Assembly: GCF_007988885.1 (NCBI RefSeq)
Contig: NZ_BJUZ01000002.1
Span: 186,001 to 250,000, forward strand
From: Gluconobacter wancherniae NBRC 103581
GTDB lineage: Bacteria > Pseudomonadota > Alphaproteobacteria > Acetobacterales > Acetobacteraceae
Direction: 5' to 3'
Length of the DNA: 64,000 bases
Positions 18,060-25,154 of this stretch are shown piece by piece. Numbering within the stretch: position 1 is the stretch's first letter; each line of letters begins with the position of its first letter. The notes beneath the pieces are model-generated. The model did not search any database and was not told the DNA's origin. It worked only from the letters and a program-made list of their open reading frames with translations. The translations under genes and the position numbers were made by a program.

Positions 18060-19013
18060 TCAGGAAATCGTCACGACTTTCGTCAGGTGTCTGGGTGCCA
18101 GTGTGTCCAGGCCTTTGGCGCGCGCCACGTACTCGCCCAGCATCTGAAGGGCAGGCAGAACCACAAGCGGTCGCGTTTCTGCATCGCTTTTAACGGTCAT
18201 TGAAATCGTGCCCGGTCCTCCAATTCCGATAACCCGCGCGCCTTTTGCCATCAGCTCAGTGGCGAGCAGGCTTTCCTCCTCCAATGTCTCAGGGTGATAG
18301 AGGAAAATGACGAGTGAGTTTTCGTCGATCAGACTTATGGGCCCATGGCGGTATTCTAGTGGGTGATGCGCTTCGGTCTGGCTCAGACTCATTTCCTGAA
18401 GCTTAAGTGAGCCTTCCCGGGCCACGCCGTACAGGGCACCGCCACCGAGAAAAACAAAATGCGTGCGCCCTGCTATTATTTCGGCGAGACGTGGTTCGAT
18501 GTCATTCAGGAGGTTTTCGGCAGTCGAAGTCGTGCTGGGTGTTACGGAAATTCCAGCATAGCGCAGACCCATCAGTAGCATCAGGCTGGCTGATGCGGTC
18601 ATGACGATGCCTTCCTCGGGGTGTGTCTCGGCCATCACGACAGTGTCTGCGTTTTCAGCAAGGCTGGTGCTTTCGGCGCATGTAAATGCGGTAACGTGCA
18701 GGCCGTGTGCTCGGCTGGCCGCTGCGGCTGCGACTGTTTCGGTAGATTCACCGCTGCGTGAAAGTGCCAGAATTCTGGGGTTCAGCGCTGTGGGTACGTA
18801 ATCGCCCGGGCGTCTGGTCCATTCGTTTCCCGCCACGGCGCGGGCGAAAAAGCCCTTTCGGTTGAGTGTGTCTGCAATCGAATCAGCTATGTGGACAGAT
18901 GTGCCACACCCCACCACGACATGGACTGTGCCTGCCTCAGGGCGGCCTACATTCTGACTGACCTTGTTCCATAGGGGAAACTGTTCGCGGATCCCGCGTT
19001 CCGTGGCGTTCAT
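18060..19013 (-). CDS. SIS-domain glucosamine-6-phosphate deaminase, NagB-II type
   Basis: A 317-residue protein with two SIS domains, related to the isomerase half of GlmS. The first has VVVGCGTSVHIADSIADTL near residue 33 and LALSRSGESTET near 83. The second has VFLGGGALYGVAREGSLKLQEMS near 198 followed by HHPLEYRHGP. There is no glutaminase domain, so it would release ammonia rather than make amino sugar, as in the NagB-II deaminases of Shewanella. It lies between nagK and the transporter in the same operon. An AgaS-like role on another amino sugar is possible. The same operon ends with an ordinary NagB-I gene. Confidence 0.85.
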   Translation of the reverse strand: MNATERGIREQFPLWNKVSQNVGRPEAGTVHVVVGCGTSVHIADSIADTLNRKGFFARAVAGNEWTRRPGDYVPTALNPRILALSRSGESTETVAAAAASRAHGLHVTAFTCAESTSLAENADTVVMAETHPEEGIVMTASASLMLLMGLRYAGISVTPSTTSTAENLLNDIEPRLAEIIAGRTHFVFLGGGALYGVAREGSLKLQEMSLSQTEAHHPLEYRHGPISLIDENSLVIFLYHPETLEEESLLATELMAKGARVIGIGGPGTISMTVKSDAETRPLVVLPALQMLGEYVARAKGLDTLAPRHLTKVVTIS

Positions 19014-19026
19014 GATGATATGCCTC

Positions 19027-19983
19027 TCAGGAGCTTAGGCCAGATTCATGCAGATTGTGCGCAAGTCTGTCGATCCATTCCGGTTCACAGTTCCATCCGG
19101 CCAGTCGTGCGGCGGAAAGAAGTCCTCCACCCGCGGGGGGGAGGATGGGTTTGATCGGTGCCCCACACTGTCTGGCGATTGCGTTGCGGAGGAAGGGGCT
19201 CTGCAAGGTGCCACCTGCGTAGCTCCAAGGCATTGTGATACCTGCGAAGCGGGTGCGGATGGCTTTAATATGGGCCGCGAGTTCGTCCGCTGCGTCTGTC
19301 ATCAAGTGTTGGGCAGTCAGGTTTCCGCTTTCGGCCATTCCGGACACGATGCGTGCCAGGGCTGCCACGGAGGAGCGTTCATGTGTCAGGGACGCATACC
19401 ATTCCAGAAGTGCTGAGCCACAGAGCTCAGGATTTTTGGGTAGACCAGCACCCTCGCAGAATGGCGCCAGAAAATTTGCGTCTGCTGTATTTCTGCCATC
19501 AAGAATTTCCGTGAGAAGGGAGAGCGCTTTTCGCCCGATCCAGAACGCGCTTCCCTCATCCCCGAAGAGGGCACCCCAGCCACCGACCCTGCACTGTCTC
19601 TTGTGGCCGTCCGTTCCCCATGCCATCGAACCTGTGCCGGAGAGCAGCAGAATGCCACTTTTGCCGGCAAAAGCTCCCGTGCAGGCCATATCCACATCGT
19701 TTTTGATAAAAAACGGTACGGATATGAGCGAATTTACAGCTTCATCCTGTCGTGATCGGAGCGTTTCGCTTTCTCCATACCCCGCAAGGCCAAACGAAAC
19801 AGCTTCAAGAGACGAGGGTAGATTACCGAGAAGGTTTTCGAGAACAGAGCGCCACAACGGCTGGTCAAAAGGGTTTGAGCCAGCACCGCGCCTGATTTCG
19901 ACAATTGTGGAATCCTGCCGTGCGATGACCAGAAGCGTTTTTGTGCCTCCACCGTCCATTGCTGCAATACAGGGTTCGCTCAC
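19027..19983 (-). CDS. nagK: N-acetylglucosamine kinase, BadF/BadG ATPase family
   Basis: Phosphorylates N-acetylglucosamine with ATP after uptake. The 318-residue protein starts with the ASKHA phosphate-1 loop AMDGGGTKTLLV, has the LLLSGTGSMAWG phosphate-2 loop near residue 110 and a DEGSAFWIGRKAL segment near 140. The YAGGTLQSPFLRNAI block near 265 completes the fold. It is the first gene of the minus-strand nag operon, 13 bp ahead of the SIS gene, and diverges from the DeoR-type regulator over 173 bp. The substrate could also be glucosamine. The family assignment is secure, the substrate is from context. Confidence 0.87.
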   Translation of the reverse strand: MSEPCIAAMDGGGTKTLLVIARQDSTIVEIRRGAGSNPFDQPLWRSVLENLLGNLPSSLEAVSFGLAGYGESETLRSRQDEAVNSLISVPFFIKNDVDMACTGAFAGKSGILLLSGTGSMAWGTDGHKRQCRVGGWGALFGDEGSAFWIGRKALSLLTEILDGRNTADANFLAPFCEGAGLPKNPELCGSALLEWYASLTHERSSVAALARIVSGMAESGNLTAQHLMTDAADELAAHIKAIRTRFAGITMPWSYAGGTLQSPFLRNAIARQCGAPIKPILPPAGGGLLSAARLAGWNCEPEWIDRLAHNLHESGLSS

Positions 19984-20011
19984 GGTAATCTTTCTCGTGC
20001 AAATGGTGTTG

Positions 20012-20021
20012 ATATCGATAT
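20012..20021. promoter_or_regulatory. Ten-base palindrome upstream of nagK
   Basis: ATATCGATAT is a perfect palindrome 28 bp upstream of the nagK start, in the shared region with the DeoR gene. It is a possible operator, but I know no consensus that would confirm it. Confidence 0.3.
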
Positions 20022-20156
20022 GATCGTTCGGGAAGCGCTCATGTCAAGCCACCTTACTGATCGTTAGGTATAACTTTCTGGCATGATTATGCGCGTTTTG
20101 GTGAAGGTGCTGCAAGGCAGGTTTCGAGAGCGTATGCCCGTAAAGGAGAAACTGTT

Positions 20157-20918
20157 TTGGTCGCCGACCGTCTGACGCAGATCCGCCGTTATCTCTACCT
20201 GAACGGCATGACCGGCGTGCATGAACTTGCCGAAAAAATAGACGCATCATTGGCGACTGTAAGGCGTGATCTCCAGAGACTGGAAGATGAAGGTATTATC
20301 GTCCGAACGCATGGCGGTGCGGCGATTGCGGAATCGAAGGACCGGGAAATCGCTTTTGAGACCCGCGAGAAACTCAATATCGAAAACAAGCGTGCAATAG
20401 CGCAGGCTGCATTTCCGCACCTGAAAAAGGGGTCTGCGGTGTTTTTTGATTCCGGGACGTCTGTTCTTCAGTTTGCGCGCCTCCTCCGGCTCGACCCCAT
20501 GCCCCTGAAAGTATTTTCCAACAATATTCTGATTGCAGAAATGCTCAGCGGAGTTTCCGGAATTGATATGACCCTGCTCGGCGGAAAGGTGCGGCATACC
20601 CAGCGCAGTATTGTGGGTTGGCTGGCGGAGCAGGTGATTGGCGGATTGTGGTTCGATCAGGCCTATCTCGGAGCCCACGCTGTTCAGTCCGATGATTCCA
20701 TTGCAACGCCGGATGGGGAAGAAGCCAGCCTCAACGCGGCGATTATGCGGCGGACTGATGAGTGTCATCTTCTTGCTGATCATACAAAATTCGATCGTCA
20801 TTCGACATACAGAGTGGGTGGCCTCAATCAGCTTTCGCATATATTTACGGATACGAAACTTGATCCTGCGCGGCTGCGCGCGCTCAGGGAACGGGGGCAC
20901 AAGATTATCGTGGCCTAG
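20157..20918 (+). CDS. DeoR-family transcriptional regulator
   Basis: A 253-residue sugar-phosphate-responsive repressor. The N-terminal winged helix shows VHELAEKIDASLATVRRDLQRLEDEG near residues 20-45 and the wing RTHGGA. The C-terminal DeoR sensor domain has FFDSGTSVLQFAR near 95, LLGGKVRHTQRSIVG near 140 and the LGAHAV block near 170. The start is TTG 20157 with AAAGGAG eight bases upstream and no better in-frame ATG. It is divergent from nagK, so control of the nag operon is likely. Its stop is only 16 bp before hpxZ, so it may also be transcribed with and control the ureide genes. Confidence 0.9.
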   Translation: MVADRLTQIRRYLYLNGMTGVHELAEKIDASLATVRRDLQRLEDEGIIVRTHGGAAIAESKDREIAFETREKLNIENKRAIAQAAFPHLKKGSAVFFDSGTSVLQFARLLRLDPMPLKVFSNNILIAEMLSGVSGIDMTLLGGKVRHTQRSIVGWLAEQVIGGLWFDQAYLGAHAVQSDDSIATPDGEEASLNAAIMRRTDECHLLADHTKFDRHSTYRVGGLNQLSHIFTDTKLDPARLRALRERGHKIIVA

Positions 20919-20934
20919 ACCGACAAGGATGACG

Positions 20935-21315
20935 ATGCTCAACGATCCTGAAACTCTGGCAGAAATCACGTCACTCGCGGACCTTTATGAAAAAGCTTTG
21001 GGAGACAATGATCTGGGCACGCTTGATGCGCTCTTTCATGATGGCCCGGAGACGGTTCGTTATGGTGTGGGAGAGAATCTTTACGGTTTCGAGGAAATTC
21101 ACGATTTTCGGAAGCGTCGGCCTGGTGGCTCTCCTCCGCGCAAAGTTCTGCGGCGTGTGATTACGGCCATCGGACGAGATGTTGCTGTTGTCGATCTTGA
21201 GTTTCAGCGTCTTGGTGGGACGAAAATTGGGCGGCAGAGCCAGACCTGGTTTCGCACTGGGCAGGGTTGGAAGATTCTGGCGGCACATGTTTCTCTGATG
21301 GCTGACGTCTCCTGA
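20935..21315 (+). CDS. hpxZ: AtzH/HpxZ-like NTF2-fold protein (DUF3225)
   Basis: A 126-residue protein of the family that includes HpxZ of the Klebsiella oxalurate cluster and AtzH, a 1,3-dicarboxyurea hydrolase of cyanuric acid breakdown. Features are the helix LADLYEKALGDNDLGTLDALF, then YGVGENLYGFEEIHDFRKRRP and the closing strand RQSQTWFRTGQGWKILAAHVSLM. ATG 20935 has AAGG six bases ahead; ATG 20929 is the alternative. It is followed by an AtzG-like gene and an AtzE-like gene, matching the hpxXYZ and atzEGH sets. A role in carboxylated urea intermediates is inferred from these relatives. Confidence 0.85.
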   Translation: MLNDPETLAEITSLADLYEKALGDNDLGTLDALFHDGPETVRYGVGENLYGFEEIHDFRKRRPGGSPPRKVLRRVITAIGRDVAVVDLEFQRLGGTKIGRQSQTWFRTGQGWKILAAHVSLMADVS

Positions 21316-21360
21316 TCAGCGCTAAAAAACTCTCTGTTGGATAAGGAAGTAGGGCACGCG

Positions 21361-21537
21361 ATGAAAGACGACATGGAAATCCGAATTCTGGCTGCGGCGA
21401 GTGGTCTGACGGAACTGCCTGCTGAATTTTATCCCGGCATACGGTTGAATCTGGATCTGTTGCGGAGCTATGGAGCGCTTGTGGAAGGGTTGGAACTCTC
21501 AGACCGTCTAGAGCCTGCGTTCGAGTACGAGCCATGA
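21361..21537 (+). CDS. hpxX: AtzG/HpxX-like small subunit (DUF4089)
   Basis: A 58-residue protein with the helical pattern of AtzG, containing LTELPAEFYPGIRLNLDLLRSYGALVEGLEL and ending in an acidic tail. In cyanuric acid degradation AtzG binds AtzE and is needed for a working amidase, in the manner of GatC with GatA. The start at ATG 21361 is preferred over TTG 21337. Its stop overlaps the ATG of the amidase gene (ATGA at 21534-21537), which fits a fixed subunit ratio. It is easily missed because of its size. Confidence 0.85.
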   Translation: MKDDMEIRILAAASGLTELPAEFYPGIRLNLDLLRSYGALVEGLELSDRLEPAFEYEP

Positions 21538-22871
21538 GCACCGGACTGGAACTGAAGACGTGTGATATCGCGGCACTTGTCCGGAGTGGAAAGCGCTCTG
21601 CGGTTGATGTGACGCAGGCTGTTCTCGCAGATATTGAGGCTCGGGATAGTACACTCAACTGCGTCACACGTCTGCTGCATGAGCGTGCGCTGCAAGCTGC
21701 GGCAGAAGTGGATCGCAAGGTTGCAGCGGGCGAAGACCCAGGTGCGCTGGCGGGTGTACCGTTTGGCATCAAGGACCTCTTTGATGTGCAAGGACAGATA
21801 ACGACTGCTGGTTCAGTTGTTTTACGGAATGATCCGCCTTCGGATGAAGATGCGGTTCTGGTTGCTCGCCTTTTGGAGGCAGGTGCAATTCCGGTAGCGC
21901 TGACGAACATGGACGAGTTTGCATACGGCTTTGCGACGGATAACGCCCATAATGGCGTGACCCGCAATCCGCATGCCCCTGACCGGCTTGCGGGTGGGTC
22001 TTCAGGCGGTTCAGCTGCTGGTGTTGCTGCGAGTATGTTTTCGCTTGGTCTGGGGTCCGATACGAACGGCTCCATTCGTGTTCCCGCTTCATTGTGTGGG
22101 GTATGGGGGTTACGTGCCACGCAGGGCCGTCTTTCCGTAGAGGGCAGTTATCCGTTTGTGGCGAGTCTCGACACCGTTGGCCCATTTGCGGACAGTGCAT
22201 CTGGTTTACAGGCGTGCTTTGAAGCTCTTACCAAAGAGACGATGGTGCCCGTCGATACGACAAATCTGCGGATAGCGCGGCTGGGTGGATGGTTTGCCGA
22301 TAATATGTCTGCACCTATGCAGGCAGCGGTTGACGGTTTGGCGGAGTTTCTGGGAGCAGGCACAGTTGTGGAGTTGCCGGAGGTGGCTCGGGCGCGTGCT
22401 GCGGCCTTTATTATCAGTGCATCCGAAGGGGCGGCTTTGCATCTGGACCGCTTGAAAGAACGTGCTGCGGATTATGATCCTGCCGTTCGGGATCGTCTGC
22501 TGGCGGGTGCATTGCTGCCCGCTACGTTGATTTTCAAGGCACATCGCCTCCGCAACTGGTTCAGGGCGGAAATGCACAAGGCATTTACCGATGTCGATGT
22601 TCTGATTGCTCCGGCTGTGGTTGGGGAAAGCCCGCGTTTCGACGAACCGTTGATTGAGGTTGGTGGGGAAATGGTGTCGGCGCGCGCCAATCTGGGTCTG
22701 TATACGCAGCCTCTGACGCTTGCAGGTTTTCCGGTTCTGACGGTGCCTTTGGTTGTACCAGGGTTGCCATTAGGGGCTCAGCTTGTTGCCAGGCCGGGGC
22801 GGGAGGATATTCTTCTAGCCCTCGGGCGTCGGCTCGAAGAAAGCGGTATCGCGTTGGCGCGGCGCGTTTGA
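21534..22871 (+). CDS. hpxY: AtzE/HpxY-like amidase
   Basis: A 445-residue amidase-signature enzyme. The catalytic lysine is in FGIKDLFDV near residue 80, the cis-serine in GGSSGGSAAG near 155 and the nucleophile serine in DTNGSIRVPASLCG near 180. It belongs with AtzE (1-carboxybiuret hydrolase) and HpxY, rather than with GatA, because the small AtzG-like partner gene overlaps its start. In Klebsiella the corresponding gene is needed for oxalurate use, and here the aminotransferase at 28987 would supply oxalurate. The substrate is therefore probably oxalurate, which is inference from context. Confidence 0.87.
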   Translation: MSTGLELKTCDIAALVRSGKRSAVDVTQAVLADIEARDSTLNCVTRLLHERALQAAAEVDRKVAAGEDPGALAGVPFGIKDLFDVQGQITTAGSVVLRNDPPSDEDAVLVARLLEAGAIPVALTNMDEFAYGFATDNAHNGVTRNPHAPDRLAGGSSGGSAAGVAASMFSLGLGSDTNGSIRVPASLCGVWGLRATQGRLSVEGSYPFVASLDTVGPFADSASGLQACFEALTKETMVPVDTTNLRIARLGGWFADNMSAPMQAAVDGLAEFLGAGTVVELPEVARARAAAFIISASEGAALHLDRLKERAADYDPAVRDRLLAGALLPATLIFKAHRLRNWFRAEMHKAFTDVDVLIAPAVVGESPRFDEPLIEVGGEMVSARANLGLYTQPLTLAGFPVLTVPLVVPGLPLGAQLVARPGREDILLALGRRLEESGIALARRV

Positions 22872-22876
22872 TTTAG

Positions 22877-22905
22877 CACCATGGGAGAGTGTGCCTCCCG
22901 TGGTG
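22877..22905 (+). terminator. Hairpin behind the amidase gene
   Basis: An 11-bp stem (CACCATGGGAG with CTCCCGTGGTG, one T-G pair), seven-base loop, six bases after the stop. The downstream sequence is AT-rich but without a T run, so termination is likely but not certain. Confidence 0.55.
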
Positions 22906-22924
22906 AAACATTATCCCATAGAGC

Positions 22925-22943
22925 GTTATTGATAATCGTTTGC
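22925..22943. promoter_or_regulatory. Probable Fur box upstream of the iron cassette
   Basis: By my count 14 of 19 bases match the classical Fur consensus GATAATGATAATCATTATC, including a central TGATAATC. It lies 117 bp upstream of the DUF3649 gene, the first gene of a cassette whose families are usually iron-regulated. No experimental support is available. Confidence 0.55.
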
Positions 22944-23059
22944 ATTTACGTCCTCCGCACATTAGGTTCCGCTTTCGCGTTTCCGGGGCTTGATGCGTGC
23001 AGATGTCGATTGTTCGAATTATTAATCTGAGTCTTGTTTGTGACGGGTGGAACGCCTGA

Positions 23060-23326
23060 ATGGCGCAGGACCGGTCTGAATATTTCGGACGTAGGGTAGC
23101 GCTGGCCTGTGCGCTGTATGCGTCAATGTTGCTGCTGTTTTCGAGCCTTTGTGGGTTCTGGGGCGCAGAGGGGCAACAGGCGTTCAGTATCGCGGGTGTA
23201 TTGTTTGTCCCGTGTCTGATGAGTTGGGCGTTTATTGCAACTGGTTTGCGTATCCCTGCATGGACCTGCGGCCTCATGCTCTTCGTAGCGGCTTCTCTTT
23301 TGGGTATTAGGCTCTGGGTAGGCTGA
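23060..23326 (+). CDS. DUF3649-like small inner-membrane protein
   Basis: An 88-residue protein with three hydrophobic segments at about residues 12-32, 40-62 and 66-86. It resembles the small iron-uptake membrane proteins that precede PepSY permeases. Its stop overlaps the ATG of the PepSY gene (TGATG). Function is unknown; iron acquisition is inferred from the operon and the upstream Fur-like site. Confidence 0.72.
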   Translation: MAQDRSEYFGRRVALACALYASMLLLFSSLCGFWGAEGQQAFSIAGVLFVPCLMSWAFIATGLRIPAWTCGLMLFVAASLLGIRLWVG

Positions 23327-24819
23327 TGGATATTTCTCTCCGTCGGCGCATGGGTTGGCTGCATGAATGGGGTGGTCTGCTGTTTGGCTGGCTGCTGTTT
23401 CCGGTCTTCGTGACGGGTACGCTGGCAATGTTTGATACCGAAATCACGCGCTGGATGCAGCCTGAAGTCCATCTTGTTCGTGGCGTTGCTCCCACGGATG
23501 AAGCTCTGGACCGTGTGGCTGAACGACTGCGGGCGGCGGCCGCGCGTGGAGAGAGCGGATCATTTATCCTGCTGCCACAACCTCGCGATCCATCTTTACG
23601 AGTCCTGAAATATAACGGCCGGGCGTTCATGGGGGATCTTGTGGACCCTCGCGACGGACGTGTGCTGTCAGTACGCCAAACGATAGGTGGGCAGTTCTTC
23701 TTTGGGTTTCATTTCACGTTGTGGCTTGGTCCTTTTTGGGGGGCGGAGCTCGTTTGTTATGCAGCTCTTGGCATGTGCATTACCTTGATTTCAGGCATCA
23801 TGTTGCATCTGAGGCAGATCCTGCCGGATTTCTTTACGTTCAGGCCTGCTTCGACGCCGACGCGATGGTGGCTGGACATGCATGTCCTTATGGGCATCGC
23901 CGTATTGCCATTTCATATCATGATTGCCTGTACTGGCCTGACTGTTGCAGCGAACGCATTTCCTGTGCGGGATCTGGTGGATTTTGTTTCAGCCAAGCCG
24001 TCTCCTGCGCCCGTGGCCGCTTCTGCTCCCATATCTGAGGAGAGCTGGGCTCCCACAGCTCCGCTTGGTCCGTTGATCCGGCAGGCGGAGGCGCTTTCAG
24101 GTGCTCCTGTCCGATATGTTCTGTTTTCGCCGGGTATGGCCACGGCTTACATGGAAAACACCGGCCATCTTTCCCTGTCTAATGCGTGGGTGACGTTCGA
24201 TGCCCATGACGGACATCTGGTGTCGAAAAGCCCACCGGATGGTTGGGTGGCGAAGACAAACAAGTTACTGAACGGTCTGCATCTGGCGACGAATGTCACG
24301 CTTGGGCTGCGCTGGCTGTATTTCTTCGGCGGGATATGTTCGACGCTGATGATGGGAAGCGGGTTGGTTTTTTATACCGCCAAACGCCGGGCAAAACTGG
24401 AGCGTGGAAAGTCGGGTCCCAGCGCTTTTCTTTCGATTGTTGAAGCCATCAATGTTGGTGTTGTTGGTGGGGTGCCTTTAGCCTGTGTGGTCTATCTCTG
24501 GGCCAACCGCCTGCTTCCGGTAGCTTTGGAGCATCGGTCCAGAGACGAGGTTGCTGCGTTTTTCTTGGTCTGGGGCATAAGCTTTGCGCTGGGAGTATTG
24601 ATGGTCCGGTCGCAGGCTCGTCATCTCGTATGGATTTGCGTCTTGTCGCTATGGGCGTTTCTGGGGCTGGGTCTACCGTTTTTGGATGCTGCGACTGCAT
24701 CAGTGCTCCGTGTGGGAGGCATTGACCGCGTGCTTTATGCCACCGTGGATTTAACAGCTTTTGCGTTTGGGTTCTGCGCATTGATTGGGGCTCTGCGGCT
24801 TGGGCGTAGAGCGGCGTAA
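23326..24819 (+). CDS. PepSY-domain inner-membrane protein, PiuB-like
   Basis: A 497-residue membrane protein of the PepSY-associated transmembrane family. It has an N-terminal helix at about 12-35, a periplasmic PepSY region, and helices with conserved histidines (FHFTLWLGPFWG near 130, LDMHVLMG near 185, LNGLHLATNVTLG near 318). More helices form the C-terminal third. Members of this family occur with siderophore receptors and are thought to reduce or move iron across the inner membrane. It overlaps its upstream and downstream partners by one base each, so the three genes are one operon. No receptor gene is next to it. Confidence 0.85.
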   Translation: MDISLRRRMGWLHEWGGLLFGWLLFPVFVTGTLAMFDTEITRWMQPEVHLVRGVAPTDEALDRVAERLRAAAARGESGSFILLPQPRDPSLRVLKYNGRAFMGDLVDPRDGRVLSVRQTIGGQFFFGFHFTLWLGPFWGAELVCYAALGMCITLISGIMLHLRQILPDFFTFRPASTPTRWWLDMHVLMGIAVLPFHIMIACTGLTVAANAFPVRDLVDFVSAKPSPAPVAASAPISEESWAPTAPLGPLIRQAEALSGAPVRYVLFSPGMATAYMENTGHLSLSNAWVTFDAHDGHLVSKSPPDGWVAKTNKLLNGLHLATNVTLGLRWLYFFGGICSTLMMGSGLVFYTAKRRAKLERGKSGPSAFLSIVEAINVGVVGGVPLACVVYLWANRLLPVALEHRSRDEVAAFFLVWGISFALGVLMVRSQARHLVWICVLSLWAFLGLGLPFLDAATASVLRVGGIDRVLYATVDLTAFAFGFCALIGALRLGRRAA

Positions 24820-25148
24820 TGCATGTATTCTTTGTAGCATCCGGGCTGATTGTTGGAGCGTGTTTCTGTCATGCCGGGAGCCTGACACACCCGCGCCGTA
24901 GCGCTGGATTTACGTCTCGGTGGGGGAAGCCCATGAAATTGCGTGGGTATTGTCTTGAAGCAGCGCTCCTCGCGGTTGCACTCGTATTGTGTCTTGTCAC
25001 TTCGCCGGTGTTCGGTTTTTTGGACTGGATGATGCTGTTGTCCGTGGGATGTGTGGGCAGTGCATTCTGGATCGGGTTTGCTGCCCGGAATTATTTCCGA
25101 ACAGCGCCCGTACTGGGTGTGATGCTTGTGCTTCTGGGTTGTGTGTAG
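24819..25148 (+). CDS. DUF3325-like small membrane protein
   Basis: A 109-residue protein with an N-terminal hydrophobic segment and two further helices near residues 48-68 and 70-105, of the DUF3325 type that often closes PepSY iron operons. Its ATG overlaps the PepSY stop (TAATG). It ends six bases from the convergent hpxW-like gene with no visible terminator between them, so the two transcripts may collide. Confidence 0.72.
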   Translation: MHVFFVASGLIVGACFCHAGSLTHPRRSAGFTSRWGKPMKLRGYCLEAALLAVALVLCLVTSPVFGFLDWMMLLSVGCVGSAFWIGFAARNYFRTAPVLGVMLVLLGCV

Positions 25149-25154
25149 GTGGTA

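Noticed and set aside
19235-20023. A 262-codon ORF opposite nagK
   Set aside because: Shadow of nagK; no conserved domain or ribosome site.
21161-22120. A 319-codon ORF opposite hpxZ, hpxX and hpxY
   Set aside because: It crosses three real genes on the other strand and reads as serine/arginine low-complexity sequence.
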